DNA from: Caballeronia zhejiangensis
Lineage (GTDB): Bacteria > Pseudomonadota > Gammaproteobacteria > Burkholderiales > Burkholderiaceae
Reading direction: 5' to 3'
Assembly (NCBI RefSeq): GCF_000698575.1
Contig: NZ_JFHD01000006.1
Coordinates: forward strand, 124,001 to 188,000
Length of the DNA: 64,000 nt
Part shown: positions 10,821-19,007 of the stretch, in pieces
How the letters are laid out: the number at the start of each line of letters is the position of its first letter
Position numbering within the stretch: position 1 is the stretch's first letter
Translations under genes and position numbers: made by a program
Notes under the pieces: generated by a model
Told to the model about the DNA's origin: nothing
The model's input: only the letters and a program-made list of their open reading frames with translations
The model's database searches: none

Positions 10821-12077
10821 ATGCGCTTCATACACGCGGCGGACATCCATCTCGACAGCCCGTTGCACGGCCTCTCCGCCTACGCGGACGCGCCCGCGGA
10901 CATGCTGCGCAACGCCACGCGCGAGGCCTTCTCGAAGCTCGTGTCGGTGGCTGTCGACGAGCAAGTCGACTTCATGGTGATCGCCGGCGATCTATACGAC
11001 GGCACTTGGCGCGATCACAACACGGGCATCTTCTTTTGCCGTGAAATGGGGCGGCTGCGTCGCGCGGGCATTCCGGTGTACGTGCTCTTCGGCAATCACG
11101 ACGCCGAAAGCGAAATGACGAGCCAGCTTCAGTTGCCCGACAACGTCCACACCTTCTCGACGCGAAAGCCGCAGACCTTTCTCATCGAGGATCTGAAGGT
11201 CGCGCTTCACGGCCACAGCTTCAAGGAAAAAGCGGTCACGACGAATCTCGTCACCGCGTATCCGGCGCCGGTCGCGGGATATTTCAATATCGGCGTGCTG
11301 CATACCGCGCTCGAAGGCGGATCGATGCACGCGAGCTACGCGCCGTGCTCCGTCGCCGAACTGCACGCGAAGGAATATCACTACTGGGCGCTCGGCCATG
11401 TGCACGATTACGCGATCTGGCAGGACGCGTCGACCATCGTGTTTCCGGGCAATCTGCAAGGACGCAATATCCGCGAGACGGGACGGCGCGGCGCGGTCAT
11501 CGTCAATGTTTCGGACGCGGAAGAGGTGAGCGTCGAGCGGCTTTTCATCGACGTGCTGCGTTGGGAAGCCGTGACGGTCGACGCATCGCAGGCGGGTACG
11601 CTCGATGAAGTCGCGCTCGCGGTCGGACGTGCGCTCGAAGCGCTCGTCGAATCGTCCGCGGCGCCCGTGCCGCACGCCGTGCGCGTGACGATCGCCGGCG
11701 CGACCGCGGCGCACGGCGAACTCTTCGGGCTGGAAGCGCAACTGCGCGCGGAAGTGCTCGCGCAGATCGCCGCGATCAGCCACGACCGGCTCTGGCTCGA
11801 AAAAGTGAGGATCGCGACGGAGCCGCTCGCGCACAGCGAGCCCGCCACCGGCCGCACCGATGCGCTCGCCGATCTTCACGGTCTTCTCATCGAAGCGGAA
11901 TCCGACCCAGAGTTTCTGAGCATGTTGAAGGAAAGGCTGATCGCACTGGCGTCGCAGGCGCCGAGCGAGTTGCAGAAGTCCGTGCCGGAGCTCGAGCGCG
12001 TGCGCAATGGCGAAATCGCTAAGCTCGTCGCCGAAGTGCGCTCGGGGCTGATCGCGCAATTATCGGACGCGGAGTAA
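10821..12077 (+). CDS. SbcD/Mre11-like metallophosphoesterase (YhaO type DNA exonuclease subunit)
   Basis: 418-residue calcineurin-like phosphoesterase. All metal-binding blocks of Mre11/SbcD nucleases are present in order: HAADIHLDSP (D-x-H), IAGDLYDG (GD), LFGNHDAES (GNHD), LHGHSF and ALGHVHDYA (GHxH). The C-terminal third is the family-specific cap/accessory region. The start at 10821 has AAGGAG upstream, and the earlier in-frame TTG at 10803 is less likely. It is followed after 3 nt by a large ATPase gene, giving an SbcC/SbcD-like pair that resembles YhaO-YhaN of Bacillus. The likely role is processing DNA ends; the substrate is not known. Confidence 0.88.
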   Translation: MRFIHAADIHLDSPLHGLSAYADAPADMLRNATREAFSKLVSVAVDEQVDFMVIAGDLYDGTWRDHNTGIFFCREMGRLRRAGIPVYVLFGNHDAESEMTSQLQLPDNVHTFSTRKPQTFLIEDLKVALHGHSFKEKAVTTNLVTAYPAPVAGYFNIGVLHTALEGGSMHASYAPCSVAELHAKEYHYWALGHVHDYAIWQDASTIVFPGNLQGRNIRETGRRGAVIVNVSDAEEVSVERLFIDVLRWEAVTVDASQAGTLDEVALAVGRALEALVESSAAPVPHAVRVTIAGATAAHGELFGLEAQLRAEVLAQIAAISHDRLWLEKVRIATEPLAHSEPATGRTDALADLHGLLIEAESDPEFLSMLKERLIALASQAPSELQKSVPELERVRNGEIAKLVAEVRSGLIAQLSDAE

Positions 12078-12080
12078 GGC

Positions 12081-15000
12081 ATGCGTATCGGCAAGCTCGA
12101 ACTCATCCGCTACGGCAAATTCACCGATCACACGGTGGAGTTTCCGGCGGCGGAACACGATTTTCACTTTGTCGTCGGTCCGAACGAGGCGGGCAAATCC
12201 ACCATCAAGAACGCGATTTCCGAGCTGCTCTTCGGCATGCCGCATAGCTCGCCGCTTGCGTTCGTGCATCCGCAAAGCGATCTGCGGCTCGGGGCGTCGA
12301 TCGAAACGGGCGGCGACGCGTTCGCGTTCCATCGCACGAAGAGCCGCAAGTCGTCGCTTTGCACGCCGAACGGCGATGCGCTGCCCGCCGACGCGCTGGC
12401 GACGTTTCTGGGCGCATCCGATAAAGGCTTCTTCGAGCAGATGTACTGCCTGAATCACGAGGCGCTGCGGCGCGGCGGCGAAGCCATTCTCGATGCATCG
12501 AGCGATGTCGGGCAGGTGCTGTTTCAGTCGGCGGCGGGCATCGCGAGTCTCGGCGACGTGCGCCAACGTCTCGCTGACGAGGCCGATCGACTGTGGGCGA
12601 AGCGCAAGTCGGGCGATCGCGCGTATTACATCGGCCTGAAGCAATACGACGAAGCCACCGCCGAGCTGAAGACGGCGAGCGTGAGAACGGCGCAGTGGCG
12701 TCGCGCGCACGGCGCCGTGGAAGAGGCGGAGGAGAAGCGTCGCGATGAAGACGCGCGCCGCACGGAGCTCGAAACGCAGCGCGCCAAGCTGGAGCGCGTG
12801 AGGCGCGTGGCGCCGTACTTGAACGTGTGGCGTGAGAAGGCCGCGGAATTGCGCGAACTGGGCGATGCCGTCGATCTGCCCGCGAACGCCGAGGCGACGC
12901 TGCAAAACGCGCTGAAGCGGCTCGCGGCGGCGCAAAGCGCGCTCGACGTCCACACAAAAGCCGCCGCGCAGTTGCAAGCCGATCTCGACGCGATCGTGAT
13001 CGACGACGCGGTCCTCGCCGCGCAAGCGCGCATTCGCGCGCTCGACGCCACGCGACAGCGCTGTGCCGATCACGCGAACGAAATCGCGCGGCTCGAACAG
13101 GAAGTCGCGCTGCGGCTGCGCCAGATTGCGCAGGACGGCGCGCAGCTCGGCTGGCCGCTCGACGAAGCGGGCGTGCGCGGCGCGATGCCCGGCGCGCTCG
13201 CGCTTCAGACCGTCACGAGCCTGATGCTCGAACGCGGCGAACTCGAACTCGCCGCGCGCAATGCGGAGCAAGCCGCCGACGCATGCGCCGCGCAGATCGT
13301 CACGCTGCAAACGAAGCTCGCGGCGATCGCGAACGGCGATGTGTCGCCGGGTCTGCGCGCTGCATTGCGTGCCGCGCAGAAGTATCGCGATGCGAGCGCG
13401 ACGCAGCAGCGCCTCGAAGATGCGAAGCGCGACGCGCAGCAGTTGCTCGAAGCGGGCATGGCGTCGCTCGGGCGATGGTCGCGTCCGATCGGCGAACTCA
13501 AGTCGATGACGCTGCCGGCGGCGGAGCGCATCGCCGCATTGCGCGCGCAGCGGCAGGATCTGTCGTCGCGGCTGACGCTCGCGGCCGATCGTGCGAAGGA
13601 AGCGCAGGACGCGCTGCACGCCGTGCGATCGGAACTCGACAGTCTGGTCGAGACGCACGATGTCGTGACGGGCGATCAGGTTCGGGACGCGCGTACGTCG
13701 CGCGATGCAGCGTGGCGCGCGATCCGGTCCGGCGACGTCGCGCTCGATCGAGGCGCTTCCGGTTTCGAAACGGCGATGCACGCGGCGGATGGTCTCGCCG
13801 ATCGTCAGTTGGGTTCCGTGAATCACGCGACGCAACTCGCGGCCTTGAAGCGGCGCGTCGCGAACGAAGAATCGACGCTCGCGCGACGCGAGCAAAGCGT
13901 GCGCGAAGCAGAATCGGCGCTGACATCGTTCGACGAATCGTGGCGCGCGCTCGCCGCGCAGTCGCAGATCGCGGACATGTCGCTCGACGATGCGCCGTCG
14001 TGGATCGCATCGCGTGACAAGGCGCTGGCCGCGTCGCAGACGCTCGATATGCGCGCCGAAGAACTCGCGCGCGAAGCCGCCGATTCCCGCGCGCGCCGCG
14101 ACGAACTCGCGCGGCATCTGGACGACGCGGACGCACGCGCCGATCTCGACGCGCTCTGCGATCTGGCCGAGGCGAAGATCGCGGCCATCGACGAAGCCGC
14201 GGTCACGCGCCGCAACGTATCCGCGCAACTCGACGAAGCGCAAGCCGAGCGCATCGCGCGGGAAGGCGCGGCGAAAGCGGCGCGCGAAGCGTTCGAACGC
14301 TGGCAATGCGAGTGGTCGGCGGCGATCGCGAAAGCGGGACTCGCGAACGCAGCGGATTCGCAGGCGGCGGCGGAAGCGGCCATCGACATGGTGAAGAAGA
14401 TCGGCGCGCAACTGACGCACATCGAAACCGTACGCAACGGCCAGATCGACGCGATGCGCGCGGCGCTCACAGCGCTCGACGCCGAGGCATCGCACCTTGC
14501 GCGCGAACTCGACGAATCGCTCGCGGCGCTCGGCGCGAACGCGACTGCGACGGCGTTGTCGGCGCGTCTCGATCTCGCTTGCGCCGCGCATGGCGAGCGT
14601 GAGCGTTTGAAGAAGGAGCACGCGTCGGCGAGCGAGCACGTGCGTCGCGCTCACGCCGATGTCGAGGAAGCGAAGGCGACGCTGCGTCCGCTCTACGATC
14701 TGGCGGGTGTCGATACGCCGGACGTGCTTCAGGCACGCATCGCGCAATCGCAGAAGAAGCGCGAACTGGCCGCCGCCGTCGACGACGCGCGCGCCGCGCT
14801 CATCAAGGGCGGCGATGGCCTGACGCTCGACGAACTCATCGCGGAAGTGGAGGGCGCGGACATGTCGAACGTGCAGGCGGAGCTCTCGCGCATCGGCGCG
14901 GCGCTGTCGGAATCGGTGAGAATCGCGAGCGAAACGGCGACGGCACTCGACGCCGCGCGCCGCGAACTCAATGCCATTTCAGGCGAAGCGAACGCCGCGC

Positions 15001-15530
15001 GCGCCGAAGCGAAGCGCCAGGAAGCGCTCGCCACGATGTCCGATGCCGCCGAGCGCTTCGTCAAGGTCGAAACGGCGTCGACGCTGCTCAAGTGGGCGAT
15101 CGACCGTTATCGCGAGCGCCGTCAGGGACCGATGCTGTCGCGCGCAAGCACGATTTTTTCGGCGCTCACGCTCGACACGTTCTCGCGGCTCGTCGTCGAT
15201 TACGATCGTCAGCCGATGGCGCTGTCCGCGATTCGCGCGAGCGGCGAGCATGTGGATATCGCCGGCATGAGCGAGGGCACGCGCGATCAGCTGTATCTCG
15301 CGCTGCGGCTCGCGGCGCTGGAAGAGCATGGCGAGAAGGCGTCGGCGTTGCCGTTCGTCGCCGACGATCTCTTCATCAACTTCGACGATGGCCGCGCGCG
15401 CGCCGGCTTGCGCGTGCTCGCGCAGATCGCGAAACGCACGCAGGTGATCTTTCTGAGCCACCACGATCATCTCGTCGATATCGTGCGCGAGGTGTTCGGG
15501 CCGCAGGTGAACGTGCGTTATATGGGTTGA
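12081..15530 (+). CDS. SbcC/Rad50-like AAA ATPase with long coiled coil (YhaN type)
   Basis: 1149-residue split ABC-type ATPase. The N-terminal lobe has Walker A GPNEAGKST (residues ~34-42). The C-terminal lobe has the signature-like SEGTRDQLYLALRLA, Walker B LPFVADDLFINFD and the switch-histidine block FLSHHDHLVD. Between them lies about 850 residues of Ala/Glu/Arg-rich heptad sequence, an antiparallel coiled coil; I saw no CxxC zinc hook in it. It is translated 3 nt after the phosphoesterase gene, so the two form one complex. This architecture belongs to the YhaN/SbcC/Rad50 group that bridges or tethers DNA ends. Composition matches its neighbours, giving no sign of recent transfer. Confidence 0.87.
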   Translation: MRIGKLELIRYGKFTDHTVEFPAAEHDFHFVVGPNEAGKSTIKNAISELLFGMPHSSPLAFVHPQSDLRLGASIETGGDAFAFHRTKSRKSSLCTPNGDALPADALATFLGASDKGFFEQMYCLNHEALRRGGEAILDASSDVGQVLFQSAAGIASLGDVRQRLADEADRLWAKRKSGDRAYYIGLKQYDEATAELKTASVRTAQWRRAHGAVEEAEEKRRDEDARRTELETQRAKLERVRRVAPYLNVWREKAAELRELGDAVDLPANAEATLQNALKRLAAAQSALDVHTKAAAQLQADLDAIVIDDAVLAAQARIRALDATRQRCADHANEIARLEQEVALRLRQIAQDGAQLGWPLDEAGVRGAMPGALALQTVTSLMLERGELELAARNAEQAADACAAQIVTLQTKLAAIANGDVSPGLRAALRAAQKYRDASATQQRLEDAKRDAQQLLEAGMASLGRWSRPIGELKSMTLPAAERIAALRAQRQDLSSRLTLAADRAKEAQDALHAVRSELDSLVETHDVVTGDQVRDARTSRDAAWRAIRSGDVALDRGASGFETAMHAADGLADRQLGSVNHATQLAALKRRVANEESTLARREQSVREAESALTSFDESWRALAAQSQIADMSLDDAPSWIASRDKALAASQTLDMRAEELAREAADSRARRDELARHLDDADARADLDALCDLAEAKIAAIDEAAVTRRNVSAQLDEAQAERIAREGAAKAAREAFERWQCEWSAAIAKAGLANAADSQAAAEAAIDMVKKIGAQLTHIETVRNGQIDAMRAALTALDAEASHLARELDESLAALGANATATALSARLDLACAAHGERERLKKEHASASEHVRRAHADVEEAKATLRPLYDLAGVDTPDVLQARIAQSQKKRELAAAVDDARAALIKGGDGLTLDELIAEVEGADMSNVQAELSRIGAALSESVRIASETATALDAARRELNAISGEANAARAEAKRQEALATMSDAAERFVKVETASTLLKWAIDRYRERRQGPMLSRASTIFSALTLDTFSRLVVDYDRQPMALSAIRASGEHVDIAGMSEGTRDQLYLALRLAALEEHGEKASALPFVADDLFINFDDGRARAGLRVLAQIAKRTQVIFLSHHDHLVDIVREVFGPQVNVRYMG

Positions 15531-15534
15531 TGCG

Positions 15535-16599
15535 TCAGCTCGTCCGATAGCGCTTCGCCAGCTTGGCGAAATCCTCGGCGAACTCGTCACGCAACGCTTG
15601 CGGCGCGAGAATCTCGACCCCCGCGCCGAGCGCGCGCAGCCACCAGCGCAGCTTGAGACTTGGCGTGACGGTGCCGGTGACTTTCATGCGGCCGTCGGGC
15701 AACGTGTCGATTTTCTGATCCTTCGACATCGGCGATTCGCGCAACTGATTGCCCGCGTTGCCTTCGAACGCAAGTTCGAGCAGCACCGGCGGCTCGGGCA
15801 GAAAGTCGAAGACCTGCTGCGTTTCGATGTATTTGCGCAGCTTGAAATCGTCCGGATACGTGAAAGATTCGCCCGACTCGGAAACCGAGCGAATCCGGTC
15901 CAGCCGATACAGCGCGCGCGTCCATTCCGTTTCGCCTTTCTCCGGACGCGGCGCGCGACTCGGATCTTGCGCGACCATATACATCACGCCCGCGGATTCG
16001 ACCAGCGCGAGCGGCCACAGCTTTTTCGTGCGCGGTTCGTCGCTGCGTTCGCCCCGATATGCCGCGCGATACTGCACGAGCAGTTCGCGCTCGAAGAACG
16101 TAGCGGTCGCGACCGTCTGAAAGATTTCCGGACGCAGCTTCGGCCGAATCAGCGTGAAAGCGCCATCGACGGAATCGATCTTGTCCGCCCACGCGCGATA
16201 GATGCGGCTGTCCGCCGTTTCCTGCGACAGCCGCGATTCGGCGGCCTTGAACAGCGGATCGATGTCGCGCGTGACGGCATTCGGCAGCTTGTTGCCCGCA
16301 AAGCGCTGGAGGATGTGAAACGCCACCGCCTCCGATGCGCTCATCAAACCGCTCATGCCTTCCTGCAAGCCGTGCAGCCACGGCTTGCGCTGCCAGAGCA
16401 GCTCGCGGCCGTTGAGCATGGATACGACGCGCGCATCGGCTTCGAGCGCCGTCAGATGACGCTGCACCTTCTTCGTATAGCCGACGCGATGACCGCGCTC
16501 TTCGAGACGTCTGCGGACTTCGGGCGTCGATAGCCACGCGGTCGCGTCGCGCTCGGTAGGGAGCACGCGGAGGATGGCTTCGTCGAGGCTGGAGGTCAT
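15535..16599 (-). CDS. WYL-domain transcriptional regulator (YafY type)
   Basis: 354-residue regulator. The N-terminal ~70 residues form a winged helix ([37 protein letters not shown]). The WYL ligand-sensing domain follows, around residues 180-230 ([21 protein letters not shown]), then a WCX-like C-terminal extension. The core Trp-Tyr-Leu triplet appears here as Met-Tyr-Met. WYL proteins sense nucleic acids or small ligands and often control DNA-damage or defence genes. It converges on the SbcC-like gene with only 4 nt between stops, so direct control of that pair would have to act from a distance. Confidence 0.85.
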   Translation of the reverse strand: MTSSLDEAILRVLPTERDATAWLSTPEVRRRLEERGHRVGYTKKVQRHLTALEADARVVSMLNGRELLWQRKPWLHGLQEGMSGLMSASEAVAFHILQRFAGNKLPNAVTRDIDPLFKAAESRLSQETADSRIYRAWADKIDSVDGAFTLIRPKLRPEIFQTVATATFFERELLVQYRAAYRGERSDEPRTKKLWPLALVESAGVMYMVAQDPSRAPRPEKGETEWTRALYRLDRIRSVSESGESFTYPDDFKLRKYIETQQVFDFLPEPPVLLELAFEGNAGNQLRESPMSKDQKIDTLPDGRMKVTGTVTPSLKLRWWLRALGAGVEILAPQALRDEFAEDFAKLAKRYRTS

Positions 16600-16775
16600 G
16601 ATGCGCAGGCGAGGAAAGGTTGCTCCTGATTATAGAAACTATCGAGACAAATCGTGTCTTGATCGGACGGGGCGGCCATCAGGCTTTCGGATTTTTCGGG
16701 TGACGGTCTTCGACATAAGCGGAAAGAATAGCGGCGCCGGGGGATGAGGGCCCAGCATGTCGAGGAGCGAAAACA

Positions 16776-17369
16776 ATGAGTAGAAGGGAACAGGCCAACG
16801 AGGAATTTCTCGCGGGTCTCAAGAACCGGACATCGCGCGCGATCCAGCAATATTTCTTTTCGCACGGGGTCTGCGTGGGGCGTTCGGACGTCCGCAAAGC
16901 GATGGCGCTTCCCGAGCATGAACAGACCTTCGCGTCGTTGGCGCCATCCTTCGCGCAAGTCAACGAATCGATCAGCTTGCTGACGGACATCGGTTCCTTG
17001 TCGCTTCCGTCGAAAGAGAAGACGATGCGCGCGGTGTATGAAATCGAAGGGCGGTTGCGGGAGCGCGGCGGTTGCGTCGAAGGACTGGAACGGGCGCTCG
17101 CGCGAATCGAGATGGCGCGCAATTCGATACGCGCCGAGCCGAAGCTCTGGCCCTACACGTTCTGGGGCGTGTTGTGCCTGCTCGCGGCGTACTTCGTCTG
17201 GCCGAGTGCGTTGGTCGGCGTGATGCTGCTGGGCGCCGGGTTCAACAGACATTCGAGCTACAAGAAGCGCAAGGCCGAAGCGGACCGTGCGTTGAGTGAA
17301 GCGAACGATATGTTCGAGGCCGTCGCCGCGCTCGAGCTCACGCCGCGGCTAAGGCTGCTGGAACAGTGA
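16776..17369 (+). CDS. Unknown protein with a C-terminal membrane hairpin
   Basis: 197 residues, not recognised. Residues 1-120 are soluble and charged, probably mostly helical. A hydrophobic stretch at about 126-157 (LWPYTFWGVLCLLAAYFVWP, then ALVGVMLLGAGF) could form one or two membrane segments. A basic tail follows (SYKKRKAEADR). The start is well supported by GAGGAG 7 nt before the ATG. It lies between a divergent WYL regulator and a convergent tRNA-Lys, with a terminator 25 nt after its stop. An opposite-strand frame across the same region looks like a shadow. Confidence 0.7.
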   Translation: MSRREQANEEFLAGLKNRTSRAIQQYFFSHGVCVGRSDVRKAMALPEHEQTFASLAPSFAQVNESISLLTDIGSLSLPSKEKTMRAVYEIEGRLRERGGCVEGLERALARIEMARNSIRAEPKLWPYTFWGVLCLLAAYFVWPSALVGVMLLGAGFNRHSSYKKRKAEADRALSEANDMFEAVAALELTPRLRLLEQ

Positions 17370-17393
17370 TGCGAAGGACCGAACGGCCAAAGC

Positions 17394-17424
17394 AAAAAGC
17401 CCAGTCGCAATGACTGGGCTTTTT
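17394..17424. terminator. Terminator shared by the unknown membrane gene and tRNA-Lys
   Basis: Inverted repeat AAAAAGCCCAGTC / GACTGGGCTTTTT around a short loop. A and T runs on the two sides allow it to work in both directions. It lies 10 nt past the 3' end of tRNA-Lys. Confidence 0.85.
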
Positions 17425-17434
17425 ACCTGATACT

Positions 17435-17510
17435 TGGTAGGCCGTACGGGATTCGAACCTGTGACCAACGGATTAAAAGTCCGCTGCTCTACCAGCTGAG
17501 CTAACGACCC
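17435..17510 (-). tRNA. tRNA-Lys (anticodon UUU)
   Basis: 76-nt cloverleaf on the minus strand beginning GGGTCGTTAGCTCAG and ending GGCCTACCA with an encoded CCA. The anticodon loop is CTTTTAA. D arm GCTC/GAGC and anticodon stem GCGGA/TCCGT pair well. Departures from the E. coli gene are G-U pairs at 1-72 and 4-69 of the acceptor stem and an A-C mismatch at 51-63 of the T stem. A consensus promoter lies directly upstream and a terminator directly downstream, so it is transcribed alone. Confidence 0.95.
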
Positions 17511-17522
17511 GAAAGAGGCAAA

Positions 17523-17552
17523 ATTATAAACTTCGATTCGCGAATCTGTCAA
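17523..17552 (-). promoter_or_regulatory. Sigma-70 promoter of tRNA-Lys
   Basis: On the minus strand a perfect TTGACA (17547-17552) and a perfect TATAAT (17523-17528) are separated by 18 nt, with the tRNA 5' end 12 nt beyond the -10. The spacer contains the palindrome GATTCGCGAATC. Confidence 0.85.
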
Positions 17553-17586
17553 CCCGCTCGGTTGAAGAATCATCAAATCATCGAAA

Positions 17587-17618
17587 GAAAAACGCCCGCG
17601 GCTCCATTGCCCGCGGGC
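17587..17618 (-). terminator. Terminator of the tol-pal operon
   Basis: Stem GCCCGCGG/CCGCGGGC. On the minus strand it is followed by a T-rich stretch. It lies 42 nt beyond the cpoB stop and separates the Tol-Pal operon from the tRNA-Lys unit. Confidence 0.75.
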
Positions 17619-17659
17619 ATTCTCCTCGAGAGGCGCGAAACTCCGAACTTCGGCTTCGC

Positions 17660-18421
17660 TTACTTCACTTGCGACATCTTGCTCTGCGCGGTCTGCGCGA
17701 CTTCCGTGCCGGCGTACTGCGAGATGATCTGCTGAAGCGTCTGCTTCGCAGCCGCTTTCTGACCTTGCTCGATCTGGTTGTTCGCGATTGCGAGCAACGC
17801 CTCGGGCGCTCGCGGATGCGTCGGATAACTCTTCACCAGGTCCTGCCAGATCGCAGTCGATCCCTTGTAGTCGCGCTGCGCATAGAGCGCATTGCCGAGC
17901 CAATACCGCGCCGTCGGCTGATACGGGCTCTGCGGGTACTTCGCCACGAACGCCTTGAACGACGCCGCGGCATTCTTGTAGTCACCGTTACGGAACTGAG
18001 TCGACGCTGCGTTGAACGCTTCCGTCTCGCCCGGCTGCACCGAACCCGTCACGCCATCGATCGTCTCTTGCTGCGGCTCGAATTTCTTCAAGCGCGAATC
18101 GAGATCGGCGTAATAGTCCTTCTGCTGCTTCTGCAGCGTGGCGACCTGGTTGGCCAGATCCTCGTTCTGGCCACGAACCGTCGCGACCTGCTGATTGAGC
18201 TGGTCGATACGATTCTGCTGATCGAGGATCGTGCGCTGCGCGGCCTGCAACTGACTGGACAGGCTGTCAGTCTTCGTGCGCAGATCGAGCACGGCTTTAC
18301 GCGCTTCGTTGTCGTCGAAGACGCCGGCGTGCGCGGGCGCACTCAACATCGTCGAACCGACTACACACGCGGCTGCGGCCGCGCGCAGCAAGGGAAAGCG
18401 ATACAACATAGGGCGACTCAC
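17660..18421 (-). CDS. cpoB: Tol-Pal associated periplasmic protein CpoB (YbgF)
   Basis: 253-residue periplasmic protein that coordinates peptidoglycan synthesis with Tol-driven outer-membrane constriction at division. The order is a signal peptide ending SAPAHA, an N-terminal coiled coil (~40-110, rich in Gln and Leu heptads: QLQAAQRTILDQQNRIDQL) that trimerises in known members, and C-terminal tetratricopeptide repeats (from ~residue 130, FNAASTQFRNGDYKNAAASF). It is the last gene of the operon. The start is GTG 18421 or the in-frame ATG 18409, four codons later; neither has a strong ribosome site. Confidence 0.93.
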   Translation of the reverse strand: MSRPMLYRFPLLRAAAAACVVGSTMLSAPAHAGVFDDNEARKAVLDLRTKTDSLSSQLQAAQRTILDQQNRIDQLNQQVATVRGQNEDLANQVATLQKQQKDYYADLDSRLKKFEPQQETIDGVTGSVQPGETEAFNAASTQFRNGDYKNAAASFKAFVAKYPQSPYQPTARYWLGNALYAQRDYKGSTAIWQDLVKSYPTHPRAPEALLAIANNQIEQGQKAAAKQTLQQIISQYAGTEVAQTAQSKMSQVK

Positions 18422-18445
18422 CCGTGACTGGTTACGTTAAGTAAA

Positions 18446-18952
18446 TTACTGCTGGTACACGAGGTCCGCACGGCGGTTCTGTGCCCACGACGATTCGTCG
18501 TGACCCGTTGCAGTCGGCTTTTCCTTGCCGAGCGACACGGCTTCCATCTGCGAATCGGCGACGCCCATCAGCGACATTGCGCGACGCACGGCTTCCGCAC
18601 GCTTCTGGCCGAGCGCGAGGTTGTACTCGCTCGTGCCGCGTTCGTCGGTGTTGCCTTGAATCAGGACGTGACGCTCCGGATGGCTCTTCAGGTACGACGA
18701 GTGTTGTTGCAGCAGCGGCTGATAGTCGTCCTTCACGGCATAGCTGTCGAAGTCGAAATAGATGCTGCGCTTGGCGAGCGGGCTGTTCGGATCGTTCAGT
18801 GGGTCGATGTTGACCTGCTTCACGTCCGTCGGGTTCGGCTGCGTGCCGACTGCACCCTTGTTCTGGCCTTCGTCGAGCTTCACGCCCGAGTGACACGCCG
18901 CCAATGCGCCGACCATCGCAACTGCCAGGCCGATACGAAGTTTCGACATCAT
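18446..18952 (-). CDS. pal: Peptidoglycan-associated lipoprotein Pal
   Basis: 168-residue outer-membrane lipoprotein. The signal peptide ends in the lipobox LAAC, followed by a short linker and the OmpA-like peptidoglycan-binding domain (SIYFDFDSYAV, then VLIQGNTDERGTSEYNLALGQKRAEAV). Pal links outer membrane to cell wall and is pulled by TolB at the septum. The ATG at 18952 was chosen because AAGGAG stands 7 nt upstream. The open frame continues to 19111 without a ribosome site. It sits between tolB and cpoB. Confidence 0.97.
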   Translation of the reverse strand: MMSKLRIGLAVAMVGALAACHSGVKLDEGQNKGAVGTQPNPTDVKQVNIDPLNDPNSPLAKRSIYFDFDSYAVKDDYQPLLQQHSSYLKSHPERHVLIQGNTDERGTSEYNLALGQKRAEAVRRAMSLMGVADSQMEAVSLGKEKPTATGHDESSWAQNRRADLVYQQ

Positions 18953-19007
18953 GGTACCTCTCCTTGTGTTGTAGCTGAACGTTGTATGTGAAACGTTATT
19001 GCTGGAC

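Noticed and set aside
12060..14747. An 895-codon minus-strand frame opposite the SbcC-like gene
   Set aside because: Arg/Ala-rich shadow composition, no motif, while the plus-strand gene has both ATPase lobes intact.
16596..17252. Minus-strand frame overlapping the unknown membrane protein gene
   Set aside because: No ribosome site, low-complexity sequence, and the plus-strand frame has a good start and membrane segments.
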